From NCBI RefSeq assembly GCF_023016285.1, contig NZ_CP095413.1:1240001-1304000 (forward strand): a DNA stretch of 64,000 nt, in the 5' to 3' direction. The DNA comes from Muricauda sp. SCSIO 64092. GTDB lineage: Bacteria > Bacteroidota > Bacteroidia > Flavobacteriales > Flavobacteriaceae. This document shows, in pieces, positions 1-8,823 of this stretch. The notes below the pieces were generated by a model that made no database searches, had not been told where the DNA came from, and was given only the letters and a program-made list of their open reading frames with translations. How positions within the stretch are numbered: position 1 is the first letter of the stretch; every line of letters starts with the position of its first letter. The position numbers were made by a program, and so were the translations under genes.

Positions 1-1
1 C

Positions 2-268
2 AATCAGTCCTTTGAAGGTGTACAGGTCAAGCAACTGGTAAAAAGTAGTCGTTTTGAAGTGTTGAGCATCAGTATTGCCAAAAATGCCGTTTTCCCCACA
101 CATAAATCCCATGAAGATGCCCATTTGATTGTTATGGAAGGTAAAATCACCTTTTATATCGAGGGAAATCCCATAAACCTGATGGAACAACAAGAATTTA
201 GTTTTCCCAAGAACATACCGCATTGGGTAGAAGCTTTGGAAGACTCCAAATTCCTTATTATTCGTTAA
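2..268 (+). CDS. cupin-domain protein, C-terminal part (5' end outside window)
   Basis: The frame is open from the left edge, so the start lies outside. The visible 88 residues look like the C-terminal half of a single small cupin barrel: a His/Glu-rich strand (HKSHEDAH), a GKITFYIEG strand and a late PHW turn before the last strand. The stop overlaps the nosD start (TAATG), so translation is probably coupled. Small cupins occur in Bacteroidota nos clusters, but the substrate is unknown; a metal-binding or sensing role in nitrous-oxide-reductase assembly is inference only. Confidence 0.7.
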   Translation, partial: NQSFEGVQVKQLVKSSRFEVLSISIAKNAVFPTHKSHEDAHLIVMEGKITFYIEGNPINLMEQQEFSFPKNIPHWVEALEDSKFLIIR

Positions 269-1506
269 TGAGAAAATCCCTTTACTTGGCGTTTGGGTTT
301 TTCCTATTATTTACTTGGGGCGTTGCGGCCAAGACCGTAGAAGTATGTGAATCCTGCCCGGTAAAATCCATTAAAGGGGCCATAGCCCTGGCCAAGGATT
401 ATGATACCGTTCTAGTTAAAAAAGGAACCTATTACGAGTTTGATATCCTTATTGACAAACCTTTGACCTTAAAAGGGGAGGGCTATCCCATAGTGGATGG
501 CCAAAAAAAGGGGGAGATCATAAAGATTATTTCGGACAATGTAACCGTGGACGGCCTATTTATCATTAATGTTGGGGTGAGCTACACGACTGATTTTGCC
601 GCCATACGGGTAACCAAAAGTGAACATTTCACCATTCAGAATGTGGTATTGGAAAAGTTGTTCTTCGGAATCTATTTGGAAAAATCCTCAAATGGCAAAG
701 TGTACCACAATAAGATTATTGGAGATGCCAAAGATGAATACAACTCGGGCAATGGCATTCAACTGTGGTATTCGCATTATGTGGATGTAAGCCATAACCA
801 TGTACAAGGTACCCGTGATGGTATCTATCTGGAGTTTTCAGATAATATTACCATTACAAAGAACACCAGTACCAAAAACCTTCGTTACGGCCTACATTTC
901 ATGTTTTCGGACAATGACGTGTATTCCCAGAACACCTTTGAGGAAAACGGTGCGGGCGTAGCCGTCATGTTTTCAAGGAACATAAGTATGCAAAACAACA
1001 CTTTTAGAAAAAATTGGGGGCCTGCCGCATATGGAATGCTGTTAAAGGAGATCAATGATGCAGACATTCAAAACAATACATTTGAGGAAAACACCGTAGC
1101 CATCAGTATTGAGGGATCGAACAGAATTACCTATAAAGACAATGATTTCATAAAAAACGGTTGGGCCATTCGAGTTATTGGGGCGTGCTATACCAATATA
1201 TTTACGGGCAATAACTTTATGAACAATTCTTTTGACGTTTCCTATAACAGCAAATTGAACGACAATGAATTTCGATCCAATTATTGGAGTGATTATACGG
1301 GATACGATTTGGATAGGGATGGCACAGGGGATGTTCCCTATCGTCCGGTAAAACTGTTTTCTTATATTGCCAATAAAACCCCAGAGACCATTGTCCTGCT
1401 AAGGAGTCTATTTATGGACATTATTGATTTTTCGGAAAAAGTGTCCCCGGTATTCACTCCGGATAATTTAGAGGACGCCCAACCTTTGATGAAAAAACGC
1501 CAATGA
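268..1506 (+). CDS. nosD: NosD, periplasmic copper-maturation factor of nitrous oxide reductase
   Basis: A 412-residue protein beginning with a signal peptide (MRKSLYLAFGFFLLFTWG, cleavage near AAK). The rest is a parallel right-handed beta-helix: repeated short N-x-I/V strands of the CASH/NosD carbohydrate-binding-like fold, e.g. NGIQLWYSHYVDVSHN and DGIYLEFSDNITITKN. NosD works with the NosFY ABC transporter to deliver sulfur or copper to NosZ in the periplasm. The start at 268 is preferred over an in-frame upstream codon at 223 because it places the signal peptide at the N-terminus and overlaps the upstream stop. The stop overlaps nosF by 4 bp. Confidence 0.93.
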   Translation: MRKSLYLAFGFFLLFTWGVAAKTVEVCESCPVKSIKGAIALAKDYDTVLVKKGTYYEFDILIDKPLTLKGEGYPIVDGQKKGEIIKIISDNVTVDGLFIINVGVSYTTDFAAIRVTKSEHFTIQNVVLEKLFFGIYLEKSSNGKVYHNKIIGDAKDEYNSGNGIQLWYSHYVDVSHNHVQGTRDGIYLEFSDNITITKNTSTKNLRYGLHFMFSDNDVYSQNTFEENGAGVAVMFSRNISMQNNTFRKNWGPAAYGMLLKEINDADIQNNTFEENTVAISIEGSNRITYKDNDFIKNGWAIRVIGACYTNIFTGNNFMNNSFDVSYNSKLNDNEFRSNYWSDYTGYDLDRDGTGDVPYRPVKLFSYIANKTPETIVLLRSLFMDIIDFSEKVSPVFTPDNLEDAQPLMKKRQ

Positions 1507-2213
1507 TACAGATTACCGATTTGCACAAAAAGTTTGGTAAAAATGAGGTGTTAAAAGGGCTTGACCTTACCATTGAACCTGGAAGGATATATGCTATTTT
1601 AGGACCCAACGGCTCGGGAAAAACCACTTTGATCAAAAGTATTTTGGGTATGGTACTTCCAGACAAGGGCAAAATAGAAGTTCTTGGCAAACCCATAGAA
1701 AAAGGATGGAAATACCGAAAACAAATAGACTACCTCCCACAAATTGCAAATTTCCCAGGAAACTTGAAGGTGAGGGAACTCATAAAAATGATCAAGGACC
1801 TTAGGAACGATGAAGGAAATGAGGAACTGTTGATTACAACGTTTTCCCTGCAACCCCATTTGGACAAAAAGCTGTCCAACTTATCCGGTGGTACCAAACA
1901 GAAGGTAAATCTGGTCCTTGCCTTTATGTTCAATAGCCAATTACTTATTTTGGACGAACCCAATACCGGATTGGATCCCAATGCCCTCATTAAACTAAAG
2001 GAACTTATTTCCAAGGAAAAGGCCAACGGAAAAACGTTACTTATTACTTCCCATGTCATGCAGTTTGTAGAAGAAGTAGCGGACGAGATAGTCTATCTTT
2101 TGGAAGGTACAATATATTTTAAGGGAACCATTGCCGCCTTAAAAAAAGTAACCAACCAGCAAAATGTGGAGCATGCCATTGCGGAATTGACCAAAACGGA
2201 ACAAGATGGGTAA
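1503..2213 (+). CDS. nosF: NosF, ABC transporter ATP-binding protein
   Basis: A 236-residue ABC ATPase with all core motifs: Walker A GPNGSGKTT near residue 36, Q-loop LPQIANFPGN, signature LSGGTKQKV near 125, Walker B LLILDEPNTGLDP near 148 and the H-loop TSHVM. With NosY it forms the inner-membrane transporter that partners NosD in nitrous-oxide-reductase maturation. It overlaps nosD by 4 bp and nosY by 8 bp, so the three are translated as a coupled unit. The family assignment as an ABC ATPase is certain; the Nos assignment rests on gene order. Confidence 0.93.
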   Translation: MIQITDLHKKFGKNEVLKGLDLTIEPGRIYAILGPNGSGKTTLIKSILGMVLPDKGKIEVLGKPIEKGWKYRKQIDYLPQIANFPGNLKVRELIKMIKDLRNDEGNEELLITTFSLQPHLDKKLSNLSGGTKQKVNLVLAFMFNSQLLILDEPNTGLDPNALIKLKELISKEKANGKTLLITSHVMQFVEEVADEIVYLLEGTIYFKGTIAALKKVTNQQNVEHAIAELTKTEQDG

Positions 2214-2988
2214 AGTATTGAAATACAGTTTTTACGATTTGGTGCGGAGCCGTTGGAGCTACATTTACTTTCTCTTCTATTTGGCCCTCGGTTTTGTACT
2301 GTTGTTCCTCAATAGCGACTTGTCAAAGGCAGTAATCACCCTAATGAACATTATCATTGTCCTGGTACCGCTAATTGGGACCATATTTGGAACCATGTAC
2401 TATTATAATTCCAAAGAATTTACGGAACTGTTATTGGCGCAGCCCATTAAACGTTCGCACATTTTCCTTGGTCAGTACTTTGGTGTGGCGGGTTCCCTAT
2501 CCCTAAGTTTGGCCGTTGGCCTTGGCGTTCCATTTATGGCCTATGGATTACTGCGAAGCAATGCCATTTTTGATTTTTCACTCCTTTTGGGGGTTGGTGT
2601 ATTCCTTACTTTGATCTTTACCGGATTGGCCTTTAATATCGCCATTTCCAATGAGAATAAAATCAAGGGTTTTGGATATGCAGTTTTACTCTGGCTGTTT
2701 ATGGCCGTTATTTATGACGGTATCTTTTTGTTGTCCCTCATTGTTTTTGAAGAATATCCCTTGGACACCTTTTCCATGGTCGCCACCACACTAAATCCCA
2801 TAGACCTTTCCAGGACCTTGATTTTATTGAAATTGGACATTTCTGCATTATTGGGGTACACAGGTGCCATTTTCAAAAGATTTTTTGGAACACAACTAGG
2901 TTTCTGGGTCTCCATGCTTGTTCTTGTACTTTGGACGCTTATCCCTATCCTTCGTCTAAAATACAAGGCGAGTCGAAAGGACTTTTGA
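2206..2988 (+). CDS. nosY: NosY, ABC transporter permease
   Basis: A 260-residue hydrophobic protein of the ABC-2 permease type with about six membrane segments, the first at residues 16-35 (YIYFLFYLALGFVLLFL) and the last just before the basic tail LRLKYKASRKDF. The motif MYYYNSKEFTELLLAQPIKR near residues 62-83 is typical of NosY/GldF-like permeases. It is the membrane partner of NosF and overlaps it by 8 bp. It is the last gene of the nos unit visible here; about 30 bp downstream a new FNR-type promoter for the CBS gene begins. Confidence 0.92.
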   Translation: MGKVLKYSFYDLVRSRWSYIYFLFYLALGFVLLFLNSDLSKAVITLMNIIIVLVPLIGTIFGTMYYYNSKEFTELLLAQPIKRSHIFLGQYFGVAGSLSLSLAVGLGVPFMAYGLLRSNAIFDFSLLLGVGVFLTLIFTGLAFNIAISNENKIKGFGYAVLLWLFMAVIYDGIFLLSLIVFEEYPLDTFSMVATTLNPIDLSRTLILLKLDISALLGYTGAIFKRFFGTQLGFWVSMLVLVLWTLIPILRLKYKASRKDF

Positions 2989-3018
2989 TGTAATTCATCA
3001 TAAATATTATCCAAAAGA

Positions 3019-3062
3019 CTGACTTTTATCATGTTAATCCAAAGGAAGTACACGTAACTTCA
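3019..3062 (+). promoter_or_regulatory. FNR-type operator and promoter of the CBS-domain gene
   Basis: The dyad CTGACTTTTATCAT (3019-3032) has the core TGA-N6-TCA of Crp/Fnr-family sites. It is followed after exactly 22 nt by TAACTTCA (3055-3062), a 7/8 match to the Bacteroidota -7 element TAnnTTTG in its looser TAnnTTTR form. The dyad centre would sit near -42, the class II activator position. The same geometry recurs upstream of ccoS, fixI and usp in this window. Confidence 0.7.
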
Positions 3063-3087
3063 TATAAGAATTAAAAAGCTAACTGTC

Positions 3088-3507
3088 ATGAAAAAACATG
3101 TTCCAATATCCCAAATAATGACCACCAATGTGGTCACCTTGAGTACCAAAGATGATTTAGTAACCGCTGAAGAGCTATTTAAAAAGCATCGTATACGGCA
3201 TATTCCCGTAGTAAGGGATGGTACGATCTTGGGTATATTGAGCTACACGGATTTAATGCGGATCAGTTTTGCCGATGCCATTGATGATGACGAGTATGAA
3301 GTGGACACTATGGTATACAATATGTTCAGCATTGAACAGGTAATGGTCAAGGATGTGGTTAGCGTCACCCCTAATGCTACCGTTAAGGAAGTCGCTCAGT
3401 TTTTGGCACAAAAGGAGTTTCATGCACTACCGGTAGTGGATGACGGCAAGCTGGTTGGGATTGTTACTACGACAGATTTAATTCGATACCTATTGGAAAT
3501 GTATTAG
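3088..3507 (+). CDS. tandem CBS-domain protein
   Basis: A 139-residue protein made of two CBS motifs and nothing else. The first is VPISQIMTTNVVTLSTKDDL to SYTDLMRIS (about residues 4-60), the second IEQVMVKDVVSVTPNATV to VTTTDLIRYL (about 74-137). Paired CBS domains form a Bateman module that binds adenine nucleotides such as AMP or ATP, and stand-alone forms act as energy sensors for partner proteins. It sits between nos and the minus-strand metabolic genes, with its own FNR-type promoter and terminator. The partner is not identifiable from sequence. Confidence 0.9.
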   Translation: MKKHVPISQIMTTNVVTLSTKDDLVTAEELFKKHRIRHIPVVRDGTILGILSYTDLMRISFADAIDDDEYEVDTMVYNMFSIEQVMVKDVVSVTPNATVKEVAQFLAQKEFHALPVVDDGKLVGIVTTTDLIRYLLEMY

Positions 3508-3563
3508 ATATTCATCGCCACTTTTGATGATGGTGGTTGGTTTGAACTTTGATTTGGTGAAAG

Positions 3564-3595
3564 AGAGGAGGTTTTGGAAAAAGCCTCCTCTTTTT
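3564..3595 (+). terminator. Rho-independent terminator after the CBS gene
   Basis: Stem AGAGGAGG (3564-3571) pairs with CCTCCTCT (3584-3591) across a 12-nt loop and is followed by TTTT. It lies 56 bp after the CBS stop and ends over the last codon of the convergent minus-strand gene. Confidence 0.8.
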
Positions 3596-4690
3596 ATATG
3601 CTGTACCCGATTTCAATTCCAAAATCCTTTAAATCCTTGAACAACTGCCGTTCGTCCACAACATTTCCCATTAAATGGACCCCAGGTAAACCAGGTGTAT
3701 TGAAAACCTGTTTTAAGCACGCTACAACACACAAAGCAGTAAGGTCAAAACTGTTTTTGGCAAAAACGGACACTTCATAATTTTCTGGCCTTCCCTTCAC
3801 TTTTCCCTTGGCATGGAGTTTAATTTCTGCCTTGGCTTCCTCCCCAACCTCGTTATTTGCGCCTTTGAACAGAAGCCATCCACATAGTTGCCGACTTATT
3901 TTTTTGCTCAGTTTTCCCAGGACAACGGCCAAAGGAAATACAAAATTGTCTATAAAACTGCTAAAACCGGACGCATAAACCCCCATACGACCCAATCCCA
4001 ATTCCTTTTCCAGGCCATATACCTCCTGCATCCTCATGGGAAAACACATTTTTCTCCCAAAAGAATCAAATTGAAAGCTTTTTGAATCCCGATGAGTTGC
4101 CTTCTGCCAAACCCCATTTTCTAAAGTTTTCGGGTTTCCATCCATTACTTCATCTATGATTTCATATGTGGATTGGGGTTTCCCAAAAACGGCATCCATG
4201 GCAAGGCCCACATTTGCCTCTTCGTAGGAATCAAAATGGGTTTTGGGCAATCGGATCAAGGGCGCTATGATTCCTGGATGAAATCCGGCCTGTGTAATAC
4301 AAAACCGCTGATTTTCGAGAAATTTCCCATTGTATTTCCCCAATATCCCGGCCACATCCCCCCGCACCAAAATATCAATTAGGTGCGTCTTACAATTTAC
4401 CGCAGCATCGGCTATATTTTCCATAAGGTCCGGAACAGTAGCGGCAACGATGACCAAATCTGCCCATTTAAAGGGTTCTGTGAGGCTATTGCGTTTTTTG
4501 GCGTCCAAGGGATGTAATCTACCCTGGTGCCGGGAAATTCGTTCTGAAGCCGAATTATGAGTTCCTTGGCCCGTGTGGCGTTCCTTCCACCTATGCCCAG
4601 TTGGCAATCCGTATACCGCAAAAGATTATGGCAAAGTGATTTCCCTACGCCTCCATATCCCCCCAGAACCAAAACCTTTTCATCCTGCAT
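3594..4690 (-). pseudogene. saccharopine dehydrogenase-like oxidoreductase, split by a one-base frameshift
   Basis: Two overlapping frames together make one protein of about 365 residues. The N-terminal frame starts at 4690 with a dinucleotide-binding motif (VLVLGGYGGVGKSL) and continues with GGRNATRAKEL. The C-terminal frame, ending at 3594, carries the rest, including KWADLVIVAATVPDLMENIA and VNCKTHLIDILV, as expected for the saccharopine dehydrogenase fold. Continuity breaks at VDYIP|LDAKKRN: reading ATCCC-TTGGACGCC needs one extra C in the run at about 4509-4511. It is either a real pseudogene or a homopolymer sequencing error. The substrate is unknown. Confidence 0.75.
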
Positions 4691-4698
4691 CCTAAGAT

Positions 4699-5202
4699 TT
4701 AGAGTTCGTTTAATCCACTCTTGATCAATTTATAACCCCAATCGTAATGACTACAAGTGGCTGAAATCACATATGCCGCCAAAGAAGTAGATCCCGTCCA
4801 GTGATATTTCTTTTTTGTAAAAAGATCCTCATCCGTATGGGCTTCAATGATTTTGTATACGGTCTTATAGGATATCCGCAATAGCCCTTTGATGTCGTCC
4901 ATACTAACTTTGGAGTATCGTTGTTGTATCTGCCCGTTCAATTCGGGCAACATCCTCCAGGTGTAACCTTTCGCGGGCATATCCGGTTCTTCCCCGGACA
5001 TGCCAATGGTATACCAATCCAAGAGCAATAAGTGCCAGCTGTGCAAGCGGGCCAGTACATCCTTAACATTCATATTCAAGGTTCCATCCGGAAAATCCCG
5101 TTCCAGCTCTTCCTTGGAAAAGCCGTCAACAAAATCCATCAACTTCTCATAGTTTTCCTTAGCTTGAACTAATAAATCTGACTTACTTCCTGGTCTCGCC
5201 AT
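4699..5202 (-). CDS. ClbS/DfsB family four-helix-bundle protein
   Basis: A 167-residue protein resembling the ClbS/DfsB (DUF1706) family. Features are the start MARPGSKSDLLVQAKENYEK, the segment VKDVLARLHSWHLLLLDWY (residues 46-64), the P-A-KGYTW turn and the C-terminal STSLAAYVISATCSHYDWGYK. ClbS is known as the colibactin self-resistance cyclopropane hydrolase; most relatives have no assigned substrate and belong to the broader DinB-like bundle group. The start lies inside the pyruvate kinase gene (34 bp overlap in another frame), so the two are probably translationally coupled. Confidence 0.85.
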   Translation of the reverse strand: MARPGSKSDLLVQAKENYEKLMDFVDGFSKEELERDFPDGTLNMNVKDVLARLHSWHLLLLDWYTIGMSGEEPDMPAKGYTWRMLPELNGQIQQRYSKVSMDDIKGLLRISYKTVYKIIEAHTDEDLFTKKKYHWTGSTSLAAYVISATCSHYDWGYKLIKSGLNEL

Positions 5203-6716
5203 TCCATATACTTTTTTGCAACATTCAATGCTCTTAATGATTCTTTCTTTTTGGACATATGTCCATCCATTTTATCCAAAATGGCCCGTAAGGTAGCAAT
5301 TGCCTGGTTAATATGCGGTCCTTTGTTGAGCATAACACATTCCGCCCTCGCTCCTTCCGCCGCATCACTGATTTCTGCCCTTGTGGGAATTCCATTTTTG
5401 GCCAATGTTTCCAAAACCTGGGTAGCCCAAATAACAGGAATATGGGCCGCTTCACATATCCAAAGTAACTCTTTCTGCACCTCGGAAATACGTTCAAAAC
5501 CCATTTCCACGGCTAAGTCGCCACGGGCAATCATCACGCCAATTTTATTGCGTTCCATTCCCTTGATCAAAATACTGGGAAAGTTTTCAAATGCCTCCTG
5601 GTTTTCTATTTTGAATACTACCCCAATATCTTTTGCATTGAGGGCATCCAATTCATCATAGAGGATTTGAACATCACTGTCGCTTCGTACAAAGGAGTAC
5701 CCTAAAATGTCCGCATGCCCACAGGCAAATGGCAATACGGACATATCATTTTCAGTAAGGGCCGGAAGGTTCAATTTTGTATGAGGAAGGTTAATCCCTT
5801 TTTGTAAGCCTAACTTAGGCTTAAAACACTTCACTATCTCTATGGTTATGCTATCCTCATCCTTATCGACAACCAGCCCTTTGATCATGCCATCATCAAA
5901 CAAAATTGGATCCCCAAGCCTTACATCATCTATGATTTGCGGTAGGGAAACATTGAGTTCGGCCACCCTGACCTGTTTTCCTTTTTTGTTGAATTTGGAA
6001 GTGGGGACGGAAATGGGCAGTTTGGTCAAAATAAGACGTTCCCCCTGCCGAAGGACCATTTTCTTGCTTCCCTTTCCCTTCCCTTTTTTATTGGAAAGGG
6101 AAATACCTCCCGTGCGAATTTTGGGCCCTGCCAAGTCCATGTAGATCTTAATGGATTTCCCCAAACTTTTTGATACGGTCCGAACATTATGGACCATGGC
6201 CTCCCAGATGGTTTCATTATCATGTCCCAAATTGATTCGGGCCACATCCATTCCATTTTCCGCCATCTGCCGAACAATGGTTACATCAAAGGCTGCCGCC
6301 GTGGGAAGTGTGACCATAACCTTGGTCTTCGCATTTTCTTCAGTGGAGCCAAATAGACTTTCTATGTGCCTGTTGAGTAGATTTCTACTTTCCTGATATC
6401 CAAAGGACTCTTCACTGAAATCAACCTCAATATGGCTACCGGATATTCGTTGAAGATTGTGAATGACATTGTTCAAATTCTGCAGAACATACCCCTCGGC
6501 AGTACGTATGGACGAAAGCCCAAGTTCCGACAATGCATCTTGATAGGGTCGTAGGTCAAAACTACGCAGGACCAAATAGTGAAAAAGATTGGCAGCACTT
6601 TGGACATAGTCCCCGTGAAGACCTCCTTTTGGCAAATCAATCTTTGATTGCCCGTATAAGATGGCCCTTTGGACACAGCCCAATTCCTCCACTAATTGCT
6701 CAATCTTCATCTTCAA
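5169..6716 (-). CDS. divergent pyruvate kinase-like protein with an N-terminal extension
   Basis: A 515-residue protein. Residues ~1-130 match no catalytic part of pyruvate kinase. The PK barrel starts near VMVTLPTAAAFD and contains the substrate/metal motif MDLAGPKIRTG, a B-domain, FKIENQEAFEN, IARGDLAVEMGFERISEVQKE and IWATQVLETLAKNGIPTRAE. Two things are unusual. The normally conserved AVMLSGETA motif is replaced by CVMLNKGPH, and the usual C-terminal allosteric domain is missing: only about 45 residues follow the barrel. Catalysis of phosphoenolpyruvate plus ADP to pyruvate plus ATP is likely but not assured. It sits 15 bp downstream of the CoA-transferase gene. Confidence 0.82.
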   Translation of the reverse strand: MKMKIEQLVEELGCVQRAILYGQSKIDLPKGGLHGDYVQSAANLFHYLVLRSFDLRPYQDALSELGLSSIRTAEGYVLQNLNNVIHNLQRISGSHIEVDFSEESFGYQESRNLLNRHIESLFGSTEENAKTKVMVTLPTAAAFDVTIVRQMAENGMDVARINLGHDNETIWEAMVHNVRTVSKSLGKSIKIYMDLAGPKIRTGGISLSNKKGKGKGSKKMVLRQGERLILTKLPISVPTSKFNKKGKQVRVAELNVSLPQIIDDVRLGDPILFDDGMIKGLVVDKDEDSITIEIVKCFKPKLGLQKGINLPHTKLNLPALTENDMSVLPFACGHADILGYSFVRSDSDVQILYDELDALNAKDIGVVFKIENQEAFENFPSILIKGMERNKIGVMIARGDLAVEMGFERISEVQKELLWICEAAHIPVIWATQVLETLAKNGIPTRAEISDAAEGARAECVMLNKGPHINQAIATLRAILDKMDGHMSKKKESLRALNVAKKYMEWRDQEVSQIY

Positions 6717-6731
6717 ATCATTTCTTACACC

Positions 6732-8006
6732 TTAAAAAGATCCATTAAACCTTTCATAGGCCGCCTTTTCCAGCATTTCTTGATGGTCTGGGTGGGCAAT
6801 GGAAATCATTGCCTTGGCCCGTTGCTGTAAGTTCTTTCCAAACAAGTTCACCACGCCGTGTTCCGTGGCCACATAATGGACATGGGCCCGTGTAGTGGTC
6901 ACTCCGGCTCCGGATTTAAGGATTGGTACAATTTTGGACATCCCCTTTTTTGTAGCCGATGAAAGGGCAAAAATCGGTTTACCTCCTGGTGATAGTGCGG
7001 CGCCCCTTATAAAATCCATTTGGCCTCCAACCCCGGAAAACTGGTAGCTACCAATAGTATCTGCACATACTTGCCCGGTAATGTCAATTTCTATGGCACT
7101 GTTAATAGCAGTTACTTTCGGGTTTCTCCGGATTCGTGCGGTATCATTGGTATAGGCTGCATCCCTAAAATCACAAATTGGATTGTCATCAATAAAATCA
7201 TATAATTTTCTTGAACCTGCCGCAAAACAGCTTACAATCTTACCCTTTTTTACCCTTTTTTCATTACCGGTAATCACTCCGCTTTCCAAAAGGGGCAATA
7301 CCCCATCTGAAAACAGTTCCGTATGGATGCCCAAATCCTTATGGTTACCTAAATTGGACAATACCGCGTCCGGGATATTTCCAATACCCATTTGAAGCGT
7401 GGCGCCATCCTCTATGAGATTGGCAACGTTTTTTCCAATCTGTTTTTCGATATCGAATATTGGTGTTGGTGGATGCTCATGGATAGGTCTATCCACTTCA
7501 CACGCCAGTGTTATTTCATCTACATGGACAATACCGGTACCATGGGTTCGGGGAACAGAGGGGTTGATCTGGGCCACAATGGTCTTTCCGGAACGCACTG
7601 CAGGTAATGCCACGTCCACGGAAACACCAAGGGAACAATAGCCATGCTTATCCGGCGGGGAAACTTGTACAAAAGCCACATCTATTGGTAAATATCCATC
7701 ATAAAACAATCGGTGTATTTCACTCAAAAAAACGGGAACATAACCGGCTTTTGGGGTATTTACGCTTTTTCGAACATTGCCTCCCACAAAACAGGAGTTC
7801 AAATGAAATGTCTGGTTATAGGGCTCTTGGGTATATTTGGCCCCTCCTTCCGTATGGATGGAAACCATTTCAACATCTTCCAACTCTTGATACCTATCGC
7901 ATAAAGCATCGATCAATTCATTTGGGGTCATCGCTGCTCCTTGCAAGAACACCCTATCACCCGATTTTACCAGTTTTACAACTTCTTCAGCTGTTGTGAT
8001 TCGCAT
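6732..8006 (-). CDS. acetyl-CoA hydrolase/transferase (acetate CoA-transferase type)
   Basis: A 424-residue protein of the acetyl-CoA hydrolase/4-hydroxybutyrate CoA-transferase family. It starts RITTAEEVVKLVKSGDRVFLQG, carries the first-domain segment FVQVSPPDKHGYCSLGVSVD and the second-domain stretch ATLQMGIGNIPDAVL, and has the catalytic-glutamate region HTELFSDGVLPL. GVGGQMDFIRGA and TRAHVHYVATEHGVVNLFGK near the C-terminus are family hallmarks. It would move CoA between acetate and another acyl-CoA or hydrolyse acetyl-CoA, and heads the unit CoA-transferase, pyruvate kinase, ClbS-like. The start at 8006 is chosen over 8039 because the family begins at MRITTAEE. Confidence 0.9.
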   Translation of the reverse strand: MRITTAEEVVKLVKSGDRVFLQGAAMTPNELIDALCDRYQELEDVEMVSIHTEGGAKYTQEPYNQTFHLNSCFVGGNVRKSVNTPKAGYVPVFLSEIHRLFYDGYLPIDVAFVQVSPPDKHGYCSLGVSVDVALPAVRSGKTIVAQINPSVPRTHGTGIVHVDEITLACEVDRPIHEHPPTPIFDIEKQIGKNVANLIEDGATLQMGIGNIPDAVLSNLGNHKDLGIHTELFSDGVLPLLESGVITGNEKRVKKGKIVSCFAAGSRKLYDFIDDNPICDFRDAAYTNDTARIRRNPKVTAINSAIEIDITGQVCADTIGSYQFSGVGGQMDFIRGAALSPGGKPIFALSSATKKGMSKIVPILKSGAGVTTTRAHVHYVATEHGVVNLFGKNLQQRAKAMISIAHPDHQEMLEKAAYERFNGSF

Positions 8007-8111
8007 TTTGTTTTTATTTTTTTGTTTCCCTAAGCACAATCAAAAACCTTATGGAAATCCACAAAAATTTTCATTCATGCTTAAGAAAATTGTTATTATC
8101 CAAAAGAACTT

Positions 8112-8822
8112 CTATGGTTGGTGACATTCCAAATCTGTGGACACCATCTCTTGTGTTACCGGTTTGGGGGATAGGTATGGTATTCCAAGACCCAAACCCC
8201 TAACGATGAACATGAACCCAATGACCACCACAAAAACTGGAACCAACTTCTTTATTTTTGACTTCGCCTTTGTACCAAAAAGGCCACTGGCAAATACGGC
8301 CGATGTCATCAGCGGAATCGTGCCTATTCCAAACAATACCATATAGAGGCTTCCCTGTATGGGGCTGCCCAGGGCAATTGCCCCAAAAAGTGCAACATAG
8401 ACCAATCCACAGGGCAGGAATCCGTTAAGGAAACCAATGGTCAAAAATGTATCTGGAGAACGCCTTTTTAATGCTTCCCCCAATTTTGATTTTACGCTGT
8501 TCAAAAGGCCATAAATGGGTCTTGTTGGATGGAATCCTTTAAGGAGCCGAGAAGGAACAAGGACCAATAAAATCATAATTGCCCCGATGGCAATGGAGAG
8601 CTTTTGTTGCACTCCGAACAACTGAAGCCCTTTACCCACAAAACCAAATGCCAAACCCAATAGTCCATAGGAAACCAATCTGCCAAAATGATAAACAAAT
8701 AACTGAAATAGCTTTCGTTGTTTATTTTTCCGATCCAAGGGGAGCATAAACGCTATTGGACCACACATTCCCAAACAGTGCAAACTACCTAAAAACCCAA
8801 GTGCCAAGGCGGAAAGGAGCAT
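8112..8822 (-). CDS. TauE/DsbD_2-like six-TM membrane protein of the cbb3 cluster
   Basis: A 236-residue inner-membrane protein with two homologous halves. The first carries GSLHCLGMCGPIAFMLP at residues 10-26; the second GFLNGFLPCGLVYVAL near 125. The HCxxMCGP and PCGLVY motifs are typical of the DsbD_2 (UreH/CcdA-like) family usually annotated as sulfite exporter TauE/SafE. In Bacteroidota it is normally the last gene of the ccoNOQPG-fixH set, where a role in copper or thiol-redox supply to the oxidase is assumed rather than shown. It lies 1 bp after fixH. Confidence 0.85.
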   Translation of the reverse strand: MLLSALALGFLGSLHCLGMCGPIAFMLPLDRKNKQRKLFQLFVYHFGRLVSYGLLGLAFGFVGKGLQLFGVQQKLSIAIGAIMILLVLVPSRLLKGFHPTRPIYGLLNSVKSKLGEALKRRSPDTFLTIGFLNGFLPCGLVYVALFGAIALGSPIQGSLYMVLFGIGTIPLMTSAVFASGLFGTKAKSKIKKLVPVFVVVIGFMFIVRGLGLGIPYLSPKPVTQEMVSTDLECHQP

Positions 8823-8823
8823 A

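Noticed and set aside
5251-7999. Several plus-strand frames over 80 codons opposite pyruvate kinase and CoA-transferase
   Set aside because: They are shadows of well-recognised minus-strand genes and show no domain of their own.
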